Shown here piece by piece: positions 39,428 through 48,110 of a stretch of DNA of 64,000 nucleotides. The translations under genes were made by a program, and so were the position numbers. The notes under the pieces were generated by a model, which was not told where the DNA came from, made no database searches, and saw only the letters and a program-made list of their open reading frames with translations. The DNA is from Aquisphaera insulae (lineage in GTDB: Bacteria > Planctomycetota > Planctomycetia > Isosphaerales > Isosphaeraceae): assembly GCF_011064615.1 (NCBI RefSeq), contig NZ_JAALJH010000047.1:1-64000 (forward strand), given 5' to 3'. Positions within the stretch are counted from its first letter, which is position 1; each line of letters begins with the position of its first letter.

Positions 39428-40765
39428 ATGTCGATCCGAGTGCAGTGCGAATGCGGGAAGAAGCTCAAGGCGAAGGATGAGATGGCCGGGCGCACGTCGC
39501 CCTGCCCGGACTGCGGTCGGATGCTGACGGTCCCGATCCCCGCGCCGGCACCGCCGGCCGAGGAGGATGAGGTCATCGGCCTCGCCGACGAGCCGGCGAG
39601 GGGGTACGAAGACGCCCTGGACGATCCCGTCGCGCCGCCGCGTCCTCGTCGGGCGCCCGCCAGGGCCATGGCGACGACCGCCCCGGCGAGCCTGGGGGAG
39701 GGTGAGGGCAGGTCCTCGCCCCGCGAGTTCCTCTACCTGATCCTGGTCCTGGCGCTGGTCCCCCTGGGGAGCTCGATCGCGAGCCCGGACCGGAGCGATT
39801 TCGGCGCACGCCTGGAAGCCGCCGTGAATCACGCCGACGCCGAGACGAAGTCGCGGCTCGAGGCCCTGGAGTATCGCGAGGGGGTGGGCCTCGGCGATCT
39901 GCTGGAGGCCTTCCCCGGCGGCAAGGTCGACGACGCCGCGCACCTGCCGCATTCCACCTGGGTCCACTGGATCTACGCCGCGATCGCCGCGGCCGGCTTC
40001 CTGGGCCTGGCGCTCCTGATGTTCCCGAAAGAGCCGAAGTCGCCCCATCACCTGCTGCTGGCGGGGCTGTTCACCGCCACGGTCGGCATCGTCCTGCTGC
40101 TGGCCTTCCAGCTCGCCGCGGCGGCCACGCAGGGGGTCTGGGTCCGGGGCCGGGGCCGGGGGATCGTCCTGGTGCTCTTCTACATCGTCAAGTTCATCGG
40201 CTGGTCGTACGCCTCGGCGAGCGCCGCCGATTCGAACTTCTGGCTCAGCTTCCTCGGCTACACCTGCGGCGTCGGCCTCTGCGAGGAGCTCTGCAAGGCG
40301 CTGCCGATCCTCTCGCAGTTCTTCGGCGGCAACGACCGGATGGGCTGGAGGAACGCCGCGCTCTGGGGCCTCGCGTCCGGGGCCGGCTTCGGCGTCGCCG
40401 AGGGCATCATGTACTCATCCCGCTTCTACAACGGGATCTCGCCGGGGGAGATGTACCTCGTCCGGTTCGTCTCGTGCGCCGCGCTGCACGCGATCTGGAC
40501 CGCGGCCGTCGGCATCGTCATGTGGCGGCGGCAGGACACGCTTCGCCAGGGCGAGGACGGCGCCGGGCTCGCCCTGGCCGTCCTCCAGATCCTGGCCGTG
40601 CCGATGGTCCTGCACGGGCTGTACGACACGCTCCTGAAGCAGGATATGGATGTCTACGCCCTGGGCGTGGGCCTGGCCAGCTTCGCCTGGCTGGTCCTCC
40701 AGGTGGAGCGTGCCCGCGCCGGCGACGACGAGAAGGCTCTCGCCCGCAAGCCGGCCTGGGCGTGA
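39428..40765 (+). CDS. PrsW-like intramembrane protease with N-terminal zinc ribbon
   Basis: A 445-residue protein. The N-terminus has a zinc-ribbon-like CECGKK/CPDCGRM pair (residues about 6-32) and a proline-rich linker; the rest has about eight membrane helices. PrsW motifs are visible: LCEELCK (EExxK), GFGVAEG, ALHAIWT and MVLHGLYDTLL. PrsW cleaves anti-sigma factors in Bacillus; here the substrate is unknown, but the nearby ECF sigma systems make an envelope-stress role possible. The family call is from motif order. Confidence 0.85.
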   Translation: MSIRVQCECGKKLKAKDEMAGRTSPCPDCGRMLTVPIPAPAPPAEEDEVIGLADEPARGYEDALDDPVAPPRPRRAPARAMATTAPASLGEGEGRSSPREFLYLILVLALVPLGSSIASPDRSDFGARLEAAVNHADAETKSRLEALEYREGVGLGDLLEAFPGGKVDDAAHLPHSTWVHWIYAAIAAAGFLGLALLMFPKEPKSPHHLLLAGLFTATVGIVLLLAFQLAAAATQGVWVRGRGRGIVLVLFYIVKFIGWSYASASAADSNFWLSFLGYTCGVGLCEELCKALPILSQFFGGNDRMGWRNAALWGLASGAGFGVAEGIMYSSRFYNGISPGEMYLVRFVSCAALHAIWTAAVGIVMWRRQDTLRQGEDGAGLALAVLQILAVPMVLHGLYDTLLKQDMDVYALGVGLASFAWLVLQVERARAGDDEKALARKPAWA

Positions 40766-41080
40766 GAGCCCCGCGGGAGCCGGGTCCGTGCGATATCCTG
40801 CAAATCCGGCCCGGCGATCTCTCCGGCCCCCGAATCCCCCTCGAATTGCCATTGGCCGGATTCGGGGATTTCTGTAAAGTCCCGGCGTCTGGGAGCCGAG
40901 AAGGAACTCGGGGCCCGGTCACCATCCACGTCGATCCGCCCCACGTCCTCGGCTGACCGGCCGGCCGCCCGTTCGTGAACGGGTTGCGGCTCTGCCTTGC
41001 CTTGCCGCCGTCCACTTCCCTGACTAGATGTGTCTCGCCGGGATCCGACTCCGGGTCCGGAACGGACACGGAGGTTCGCC
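40766..41080. other. Gene-free stretch with a terminator-like hairpin
   Basis: No gene is supported in these 315 bases. A 10-bp perfect inverted repeat (40828-40837 with 40858-40867) followed by atttctgtaaag may end transcription of the PrsW-like gene. The rest likely holds the promoter of the lipoprotein gene. Confidence 0.4.
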
Positions 41081-41470
41081 ATGCGGAACACCCCCCGGAT
41101 CAGCCTGCTCGGGCGCGAGGCGAGGCGAATCGTCCTGGCCATCGGCCTGAGTTCGTGCAGCCTCGGCTGCCATCATCACTACTACTATTATGGCAACCCG
41201 CCCACGACCGCCATGGGCTGCCCGCCGACCACTGGCGGCACCACCATCATGCCCAGCGCCGTGACCACCACCGGCCCGGTCTGCGACGTCCCCGAGGGGT
41301 CGACCACGCGCGTCTCCAGCGTCGGCGACGGCCGGCCGTCGCGCGTCGTCGTCAGCGAGCCCTCCAAGAGCAAGACCTACAAGTTCGGCTGGCGGCCGTC
41401 GGACCCCGAGGAGACTCCCACGGTCACCCAGGTCGAGGGCACGCTGGACGGCGGTACGGTCAAGAAGTGA
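41081..41470 (+). CDS. Lipoprotein with low-complexity His/Tyr start
   Basis: A 129-residue lipoprotein. The signal part ends in a lipobox SCSLGC; the mature part begins HHHYYYYG, then a Thr/Pro/Gly-rich region and a charged C-terminus. No family recognised. GGAGG lies seven bases before the ATG at 41081; the ATG upstream at 41030 lacks one. Metal binding by the His/Tyr stretch is a guess. Confidence 0.75.
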   Translation: MRNTPRISLLGREARRIVLAIGLSSCSLGCHHHYYYYGNPPTTAMGCPPTTGGTTIMPSAVTTTGPVCDVPEGSTTRVSSVGDGRPSRVVVSEPSKSKTYKFGWRPSDPEETPTVTQVEGTLDGGTVKK

Positions 41471-41503
41471 CGCCGGCCCGCGATTCCGGCTAGAATTACC
41501 GGC

Positions 41504-42385
41504 ATGGCACAACGAGAATGGCATGAGACCCGCACCCTGGTCACCGGGGCGTCATCGGGCCTGGGCCGGGCCATCGCCGAACACATCGTCCGCGCCGGCG
41601 GCAACGTCCTCCTCACCGGTCGCTCGATCGAGCGGCTCGACGAGGTCGTCGCGAACCTGAAGCGAGACGGGGCCGACCCGGCCCGGATGTTCGCGGTCCC
41701 CGCCGACCTTACGATCGAAGCGGATCGCGCGCGGCTATTCGACGAGGCCCGCGATCGATTCGGCTCGCTCGACGTCGTGGTCAACAACGCGGGCGTGGGC
41801 GCCAACGGCCAGTTCGACACCCACGACGCCACCGACCTCCGGCGCGTCTTCGAACTCAACGTCTTCGCCATGATCGAGGTCTGCCGCGGCTCGCTGCCGC
41901 TCCTGGCAGAGGGCCGCGATCCGGTGATGGTCCTGATGGGCTCGGTCAACGCCCGCCGCGGCCTGCCGGGGCGATCCGAGTACAGCGCCAGCAAGTTCGC
42001 CCTGAGCGGATTCGCCGAGTCGATTCGGATCGAGTGGCGACGGTTCGGGATCCACGTCCTCCAGGTGAACCCGGGCTTCACCGCCACGCCGTTCGACGAG
42101 AACGCGGTGGCGAAGACCGCCAGGGTCTCGGTGCAGGACCGCCGGACGATGTCGCCCGACGTCGTCGCCCGCGCCACGCTCCGCGCCATCGAGGCCCGCC
42201 GCAGGGAAATCATCGTCTCGCCGCAGGCGAAGCTCTTCCTCCTGGCCAGCAAGCTCGCCCCCGGATTCGTCGACTGGGCCCTGACCCGCTGGCTCCTCCG
42301 CCACTTCCCGGACGCGCCGGCCCTCCGGGCCGCGAAATCCCGAGCCGGCCGCCCACCGGAGGCCGGGGAGGGAGCCTCCTCGTGA
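41504..42385 (+). CDS. Short-chain dehydrogenase/reductase
   Basis: A 293-residue classical SDR: TGASSGLGRAIAEH (cofactor motif), NNAGVG, the catalytic Ser in LMGSVNAR, YSASKFA (Tyr, Lys) and NPGFTATPF. Cofactor likely NADP, given an Arg after the second strand. Substrate unknown. The C-terminal 50 residues extend beyond the usual end with amphipathic helices. It overlaps the next gene by four bases. Confidence 0.9.
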   Translation: MAQREWHETRTLVTGASSGLGRAIAEHIVRAGGNVLLTGRSIERLDEVVANLKRDGADPARMFAVPADLTIEADRARLFDEARDRFGSLDVVVNNAGVGANGQFDTHDATDLRRVFELNVFAMIEVCRGSLPLLAEGRDPVMVLMGSVNARRGLPGRSEYSASKFALSGFAESIRIEWRRFGIHVLQVNPGFTATPFDENAVAKTARVSVQDRRTMSPDVVARATLRAIEARRREIIVSPQAKLFLLASKLAPGFVDWALTRWLLRHFPDAPALRAAKSRAGRPPEAGEGASS

Positions 42386-42906
42386 CGACACTCCTCCTGA
42401 CGCTGTCCTCGATCGCGATCGCCGCGGCCCAGCCCCCCTCGCATCTCGCCGCCGGGCCGGCCCAGGTGATCGCCTACAGGGTCGTCGTCTACTATCGCCG
42501 CGACCGGCCCCTGGACACCTTTCAGTACCAGATCTACGACCTCCGCAAGGGGGAGTACAACAAGGCCGTGGAGGACTGGGAGGCGCTCATGAAGTCCCGC
42601 TTCCCGGATTACGAGGTCCGCGTCCGCCCCGTGGACCTCGCCCGCGAGAAGGGGGAGACCGAGAAGCTCAAGGTCGGCGCGGTCATCCAGCGCGAGCTCC
42701 TAGCCGCCGCCGCCCTCCAGGGCGTCTTCGTCGGCGGCCCGCCGATGATCGTCCCCGCGGCGTCCTCCCCCGCGCCTCGCCGTCTTTCCCCTTCGCCGGC
42801 CTTGCCGGGGCTCTCGCCCCCGGACGGCAGATTCACGCCCCTGAACCTCGGCCCGCCGGCCTATTCGTTCCCGGTCCCGGTGCCGTACCCGCGGCCGTTT
42901 CCGTGA
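42382..42906 (+). CDS. Exported hypothetical protein with Pro-rich C-terminus
   Basis: A 174-residue protein with a signal peptide (first about 22 residues, ending IAAAQ), an alpha/beta middle (VIAYRVVVYYRRDRPLDTFQY, YNKAVEDWEALMKSRFPDYEV) and a proline-rich tail ending FPVPVPYPRPFP. GTG start overlaps the stop of the SDR gene (GTGA), so it is translationally coupled. A fragment copy of its 3' end lies at 45797-45840. No family assigned. Confidence 0.72.
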   Translation: MTTLLLTLSSIAIAAAQPPSHLAAGPAQVIAYRVVVYYRRDRPLDTFQYQIYDLRKGEYNKAVEDWEALMKSRFPDYEVRVRPVDLAREKGETEKLKVGAVIQRELLAAAALQGVFVGGPPMIVPAASSPAPRRLSPSPALPGLSPPDGRFTPLNLGPPAYSFPVPVPYPRPFP

Positions 42907-42957
42907 ACGCATCTCCACGTTCTGACCTCCGAGACACAGCCTGAGTTCGACGCGAGG

Positions 42958-43353
42958 TCAGGCCTTCCATCGCCGAGGCCACAGAGAGCGGCGTTCGGAT
43001 GGACAGATCAACCAGATGGTTACAAGAAGGCTGAGCCAGAAGATGGTTATCGGCACGAACAAGAGGATTCGGACCGGCCAGAAGCACAGGCGGACCCAGA
43101 GGGGGTCGGGTGGGGTCACCGATGCCCGCTCGACGAGTTGCCGCGACAGCGGCGAAGCTCCCCAACGCCGACGGCAATCCTGGCAGCACCAACCGGGGTC
43201 TTCGCCGGTCACGCGGCACCCGCCCAGGACGATTTCGCCGGCCTCGAGCTGGGCTTCCAGGCCGGGCGTGAACTCGACGAGCCCGTAGACGATCCGAGCC
43301 TGGCGAGGCGACCCGCAATCGGGGCATGTTCGCTCGCAGGAGGTCGCGTCCAT
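42958..43353 (-). CDS. Zinc-ribbon membrane protein
   Basis: A 131-residue protein with CPDCGSPRQ near the start, a CCQDC motif later (residues about 55-60), and one to two membrane helices near residues 88-115. Similar zinc-ribbon proteins occur next to secreted-enzyme genes in planctomycetes. Start ATG 43353 by the natural frame. No function assigned. Confidence 0.7.
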   Translation of the reverse strand: MDATSCERTCPDCGSPRQARIVYGLVEFTPGLEAQLEAGEIVLGGCRVTGEDPGWCCQDCRRRWGASPLSRQLVERASVTPPDPLWVRLCFWPVRILLFVPITIFWLSLLVTIWLICPSERRSLWPRRWKA

Positions 43354-43428
43354 CGTCTCCGCCCCCTGGTGTGATCGCTGCTCGGACGCACGGATCAGCC
43401 GTCATCCGGCCTCGACGATCAAGGGCCC

Positions 43429-45435
43429 TCATCTCTTCCAGATGCACCGGTAATTGAACCGTCGGTTCGGTGCGCTGTCGCCGCTGACGCAGAGCGAGAT
43501 CACGTCCTTCAGGTCGGCCGGATGGTCGCACCAGTGGAAGTCGAACGCGAGGTCGTCGGCCGTCGGGCCCAGGAGACGGCGGGGGATGGCGAGTTCCAGC
43601 TTGTTGCCCGCATATCGGCAGGGGAGCCGGGACTCGACGACCCAGGGGCCCTTCTCGGCGCGAGGGTCGTACCGCATCAGCGTCGTCGTGTGATCATCCG
43701 GGACGTTCCCGTTCACGAGGAGGTCATAGCCGTTCCATCCGGTCTTGTGGTCCCGGTCGGCGTCGATGAACAGGAGCATCCAGTTCTCGCCGGTGTGGGG
43801 CGTGAGGGGCTCGCGGGTCTCGGCATAGAAGGCGACGTGCTCGTCGCCGACCGCGACCTTGCACGTCACGATGTCGTTGCGGCCCGATTCATCCTTGTAA
43901 TGCAGGCCGCCGTAGCCCGGATAGTCACGATGGATCGTGTCGCCGATCGTGTCGCGGTACTCCACGGTCACGCTCGACCAGTCGGCGAAGGCACCATCGA
44001 TCGCCACGGCCTGCCGGCCCTTCAATTCCGGGATCGGCCTGATGCCCTTGTAGCGCCGGATGTTCTGGGCCATCTGCATGTAGTAATTGTCCGTGTAGCC
44101 CCCCTTCATCGGCTGGATCGTGCGGTTGAACTCGGCGTTGTACTGATCGACGAAGAAATACGAGTTCTTCCGCCGCATGAAGGAGACGGTCTGGTCCTTC
44201 TCGGGCTGGTACTTTCCCGCCGTCCATTCGTTCCAGTCGTTGAGGTAGAGGAACTGGGGGTTGCCCAGCAGGGCCTCGTCCCAGCGCTCCTGGAAGTAAG
44301 CCCCGCGGCCCTGCGGGTCCGGCACGGTCTTCCCCATCCAGGGGACCAGGCCGGTCGCGGGCAGGTCCTGCTCGTTCAGGGGCGGCTCGCCGTATTCCCG
44401 CGTCCAGGACTTGCCCGTGAGGCTCGATGGGTGCTGCGCGGGCGTGACGGCGGCCTCTTCCCTGGCCCCCCGATGCGTCGAGACCAGGTCCTTCGGGTTC
44501 ATCGCCTTGACGTGGTCGTCGCCCATGTCATAGCCGAAGCTCCAGTTGTCCTCCGTGCCGACGAACCGCTTGCCGGCCCAGTTGTAGTAACCCCACCACA
44601 TGGTCCGGAGGGTGAAGAACTCCTTCACGGCCTTCGTGTAGTCCTTGTAGAATTCCTCGGCGTAGTCGGGGTCGCCGTAGTGGGGATGATTGCGGTCGGT
44701 CCTCGCCTTCGGGTCGTAGTTCGGATTCCTGTTCTGCGGGACCGCCGCCGTGGAGTCGACGCCGGGCGTCCCGTTGTAGAGCAGGAGCGGCTTGCCGTCC
44801 CAGTGGAACCAGAGGTCCCTGTACCTCCCGGCCTTGTAGATCTTCTCGTAGAGGTCCTGGACCACGGTGATGGACGGCCCGTTGAAGGCCCAGAAGCAGA
44901 ACCGCGGGACCTGGTTCCCCTCCGCCTTCATCTGCTGCATCACGGGGAAGACCACGTCCCATTCGTCCCAGTAGCGCACGGCGTTGGTGACGTCCATCAC
45001 GAGGACGTCCACGCCCGCATCGGCGAGCATCGACATGTCCCGGCGGATCACGAAGCGGTCCTTGCTCAGGAAGTAGCCCAGCTCGGGCTCGCCCCAGTGA
45101 TAGGAGCCTTCCGTCCACCGCGGGTGCTTCGCGTCCAGCCGCGCCCCGGGCGCGGCGGCGAGGATCTTGCTGACGTCGGCCGCGTAAGGCGACTTCAGGC
45201 CGGCCAGGCCGTCGCCGTGCCAGGTGATGTAGAACATGCCCACGACCCGCCGCTGGTCCGGCTTCACGGGGCCGACGCCCGCGAAGTCCGGCATCGTCCG
45301 GCCCAGGGCGTCGGTCGCGACCCAGGTATCGGCGTACAGGTCGCGAGCCGGAGGATCGCCCGCGAAGGCGCCACGAACGCCGCAGAAAAGGGCCAGGATC
45401 GCCAGGACGATTCCATGATTCGTTTTTATCTTCAT
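43429..45435 (-). CDS. Secreted glycoside-hydrolase-like protein with C-terminal CBM9-like domain
   Basis: A 668-residue secreted protein. A signal peptide (residues 1-25, ending GAFAG) is followed by a TIM-barrel-like region with conserved aromatic and acidic positions (MFYITWHGDG, LADAGVDVLVMDVTNA, PRFCFWAFNG, LYLNDWNEWTAG), resembling the GH71/GH99-like group, then a beta-sandwich with IDGAFADWSSV and FIDADRDHKTGWNGYDLLVNG as in CBM9-type domains. Likely acts on a polysaccharide; the target is unknown. AGGAAG lies about nine bases before the ATG. Confidence 0.82.
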   Translation of the reverse strand: MKIKTNHGIVLAILALFCGVRGAFAGDPPARDLYADTWVATDALGRTMPDFAGVGPVKPDQRRVVGMFYITWHGDGLAGLKSPYAADVSKILAAAPGARLDAKHPRWTEGSYHWGEPELGYFLSKDRFVIRRDMSMLADAGVDVLVMDVTNAVRYWDEWDVVFPVMQQMKAEGNQVPRFCFWAFNGPSITVVQDLYEKIYKAGRYRDLWFHWDGKPLLLYNGTPGVDSTAAVPQNRNPNYDPKARTDRNHPHYGDPDYAEEFYKDYTKAVKEFFTLRTMWWGYYNWAGKRFVGTEDNWSFGYDMGDDHVKAMNPKDLVSTHRGAREEAAVTPAQHPSSLTGKSWTREYGEPPLNEQDLPATGLVPWMGKTVPDPQGRGAYFQERWDEALLGNPQFLYLNDWNEWTAGKYQPEKDQTVSFMRRKNSYFFVDQYNAEFNRTIQPMKGGYTDNYYMQMAQNIRRYKGIRPIPELKGRQAVAIDGAFADWSSVTVEYRDTIGDTIHRDYPGYGGLHYKDESGRNDIVTCKVAVGDEHVAFYAETREPLTPHTGENWMLLFIDADRDHKTGWNGYDLLVNGNVPDDHTTTLMRYDPRAEKGPWVVESRLPCRYAGNKLELAIPRRLLGPTADDLAFDFHWCDHPADLKDVISLCVSGDSAPNRRFNYRCIWKR

Positions 45436-45630
45436 TCTCGTGACTTCCTGAATTCGTAGCGTATCGTTCCGTTTGATAGTGGGCTCGGTGCGGGCCGATC
45501 GCCACGCCGCATTGGACCCGCCCGGGCGTGCCCACGCAAGGCTCTGCCACGCCTCGCCGCGGAATCCGATGGGCCCTTGAGGAACAGGGAGCCTGGGCGG
45601 TCATCCGCGCTCCCGATCGCCCTCAACGGT
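45436..45630. other. Upstream region of the glycoside-hydrolase-like gene
   Basis: This stretch precedes the minus-strand gene ending its start at 45435 and should contain its promoter. It is slightly AT-richer than average near 45440-45480. No gene is supported. Confidence 0.35.
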
Positions 45631-45840
45631 CCTTAACCTCCACCGCCGGCATCGTGATGTCGTCTTGCCCCGTGGGCAAGCCGGTGAACGCGGCGAGGTC
45701 GGCGAGGAGGCCGTCGAGGAGCTCGTCGCCGCGGCGGCCGGCCTGCGGCGGGCAACAATCCGGTCGCGGCCGTACATGCCGGCGGGGCCGCGAGCCCATC
45801 CGTTTCCGGTCCCGGTGCCGTACCCGCGGCCGTTCCCGTC
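45631..45840 (-). pseudogene. Chimera of two gene fragments
   Basis: Positions 45631-45795 closely match the 3' end of the PP2C response-regulator gene (46977-47141), in the same orientation, with small indels. At 45797 the sequence switches to a copy of the 3' end of the Pro-rich protein gene at 42865-42902 (frame FPVPVPYPRPFP), in the opposite orientation. Neither piece has a start. It is a recombined scar rather than a gene. Confidence 0.8.
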
Positions 45841-45886
45841 AGGAGGCCGACGCCGCGACGGCGATCCTACCAACGGTTCGATCGGC

Positions 45887-46735
45887 CTACTCGCCGCGAC
45901 TCGACGCTCGCCGGAAGGCCGACAGCGTCGATTGAGAAGGTGACGTGTCCAGAACCGAGAAGACGACGCGATCGAACCGGCCCGACCAACGGCCCTGCCT
46001 GAGGTGAGCGGCGAAGGACTCGGCCACGACGCCGGGATCGTTGCGGAAGACGCCGCAACCCCAAGCGCCCAGTACCAGTTGCCTGTAACCTTGAGAGGCT
46101 GCCAGGGTGAGCACATACTCCGAGCGCCTGCGGAACACGCCCGGTACGGACGGCAACTCCGCGGGCCGGTTGTCGGCGGCGGCTCCGGCGTTCGGGGCCG
46201 CGCTCGTGATGAAAGCCGCCATTCGGGGCTCGTCGAGGAGCTTGCCGTCATCGTCTCGAAAGATCGGGCAGCCGGGCGAGAGGATCATCGCATCGGAATA
46301 CAGCGGGGAGGATGATGCTCGATGGCGCTCATAGAATTCCCAGGCCCGCATCTGAGATGCGTGCAAGGCCGAGCTTCGGGCCAGAGATTCCTCCTGGGCA
46401 TGGCTGCCGTTGAGAAAGCCCCCCCCGGGGTTCTTTGCCGAGGCGAAGTTCAGGACCGCGACCGGCCCTCGCCCGTGTGAGAGCACGCGCGCGATGCCGG
46501 AAAGGGTCGTTTCATTGACCACTTCGATGACCGTGGGATGATCGTTGCCCGGATGGCCCAGGAGGTCCCCTCGAAGCCGCTCGAGCTCCTCGGGTGGGTA
46601 ATAGCGGGTGGCTTCGAGGCAGTCGCGGACAGGATGGGCGATGTCGACGAGTCGGCCGGAAGCCGAGCGGTAGGAACCTCGCTCAACGATCTCGACCGTC
46701 TCCCTCGCCAGTTCCGCCCGTGTCGATCGTTTCAT
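45887..46735 (-). CDS. TIGR02452/PARG-like macrodomain protein
   Basis: A 282-residue protein of the microbial PARG/TIGR02452 family. The signature VLNFASAKNPGGGF (residues about 86-99) and the catalytic HAQEESLARSS glutamate motif are present, followed by APNAGAAADN and LVLGAWGCGVFRNDP. These enzymes remove ADP-ribose chains or adducts. ATG 46735 is chosen; an upstream frame extends but has poor composition. Second ADP-ribose-related hydrolase in the window besides cassette 14. Confidence 0.88.
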   Translation of the reverse strand: MKRSTRAELARETVEIVERGSYRSASGRLVDIAHPVRDCLEATRYYPPEELERLRGDLLGHPGNDHPTVIEVVNETTLSGIARVLSHGRGPVAVLNFASAKNPGGGFLNGSHAQEESLARSSALHASQMRAWEFYERHRASSSPLYSDAMILSPGCPIFRDDDGKLLDEPRMAAFITSAAPNAGAAADNRPAELPSVPGVFRRRSEYVLTLAASQGYRQLVLGAWGCGVFRNDPGVVAESFAAHLRQGRWSGRFDRVVFSVLDTSPSQSTLSAFRRASSRGE

Positions 46736-46970
46736 GTGTCCCCGCGGCAACGCATCGCCTGGAAATCGGACCGGGATCGTCCCCGACGCCGGCCCAAGCC
46801 TGACAGACACCGAGGGGGCATGGAGGGTTCGCTCCGACGCGACGGTTTCCCGGAGACCGCTCGCCGAAGCCGACACGCCGAGGCTTTGACCCGCAAGAAA
46901 CATGATCCTCCCTACCAGCCGGGAGGCTCGGCGACGCCCCTCCGAGCGAACAACGCGCCAACAGAGCCGT

Positions 46971-48110
46971 TCAAGAGCCTTCCACCTCCACCGCCAGCAT
47001 CGTGATGTCGTCCTGCCCGGTGGGGGAGCCGGTGAACGCGGCGAGGTCGGCGAGGAGGCCGTCGAGGAGCTCGTCGCCGCGGCGGCCGGCTTGCAGGTGA
47101 GAGACGATCCGGTCGCGGCCGTACATGCCGGCGGGGCCGCGGGCCTCGGTCACGCCGTCGGTGTAGAGGAAGATGGCGTCGCCGGGGGCCAGCGGGTGGG
47201 ACCTCTGCTCGTAGGGGACGTCCATGAAGACGGACGAGAGGATCGGGCCGGTCGAATCCAGGAGGACCGGCTCGCCGCCGCCGGGGCCGAGCAGGATCGG
47301 CTCGGGGTGGCCGGCGTTGACGTAGCGGAACTCGCCCCGCGCCGGGTCGACGCGGCCGCAGCAGAGGGTGACGAACCGCGCCGGGTCGAAGTCGCGGACG
47401 CTCTCCTTCAGGCGGTCGATCACGGCGGAGGGCTCGTAGTCCTCCGCGTGCGCGGCGCGAAAGGCCGCCTTGACCACGGCGGTCATCATCGCGGCGGAGG
47501 TGCCATGTCCCACCACGTCGGCGATCAGGACGGCCGCGCCGACCCCGAGCGGAACGTAGTCGTAGAAGTCGCCGGCCAGCTCGTGGCAGCCCAGATAGCG
47601 GGCGGCGACGGACAGGCCGGGGAGCTTCGCCCGCTTCGGCGGCAGCAGGCTCTGCTGGAACTCGCGGGCCTGGTCGAGCTCGCGGGCCACCCTCGCCAGG
47701 AATCGCTCGCGGTCGCGGCGGAGGGCGCGGAGCTCCAGGCAGCGGGCCACCAGGGTCAGCAGCACCCGGCGATTGAAGGGCTTCTGGATGAAGTAGAACG
47801 CCCCCTCGTCGATCGCCCGGATCAGGGTCTCGTCGGGCTCCTCCGTGTCGCCCGTCATGATGATGACGTCCACGTCGGGGCGGATCGCCTTGAGGGCCCG
47901 GGTGACCTCGAAGCCGTTCATCGCGGGGAGCCAGATGTCGACGATGGCCAGGTCGGGGCGGAACGTCTCAGCGGCCTCGAGCCCGCGCTCGCCGCTGCCG
48001 ACGCACTCGACGACGTGCTTCTTGCCGAGGATCCGCGACACCGCGTGGAGGATGTTCGGCTCGTCGTCGACGACGAGGATCCGGGCCTTGCCGGCGGGCT
48101 CGGGATTCAT
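46971..48110 (-). CDS. Response regulator with PP2C-type phosphatase output
   Basis: A 379-residue regulator. A receiver domain (residues 8-125: VVDDEPN, phospho-Asp in AIVDIWLPAMNG, Lys in IQKPF) is joined by a helical linker to a SpoIIE/PP2C phosphatase domain (LAGDFYDYVPL, IADVVGHGTSAAMM, LYTDGVTEARG, QDDITMLAVEV). Such proteins act on anti-sigma-antagonists (RsbU type). It overlaps the histidine kinase gene by four bases (ATGA), forming one operon and, likely, one phosphorelay. Confidence 0.92.
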   Translation of the reverse strand: MNPEPAGKARILVVDDEPNILHAVSRILGKKHVVECVGSGERGLEAAETFRPDLAIVDIWLPAMNGFEVTRALKAIRPDVDVIIMTGDTEEPDETLIRAIDEGAFYFIQKPFNRRVLLTLVARCLELRALRRDRERFLARVARELDQAREFQQSLLPPKRAKLPGLSVAARYLGCHELAGDFYDYVPLGVGAAVLIADVVGHGTSAAMMTAVVKAAFRAAHAEDYEPSAVIDRLKESVRDFDPARFVTLCCGRVDPARGEFRYVNAGHPEPILLGPGGGEPVLLDSTGPILSSVFMDVPYEQRSHPLAPGDAIFLYTDGVTEARGPAGMYGRDRIVSHLQAGRRGDELLDGLLADLAAFTGSPTGQDDITMLAVEVEGS

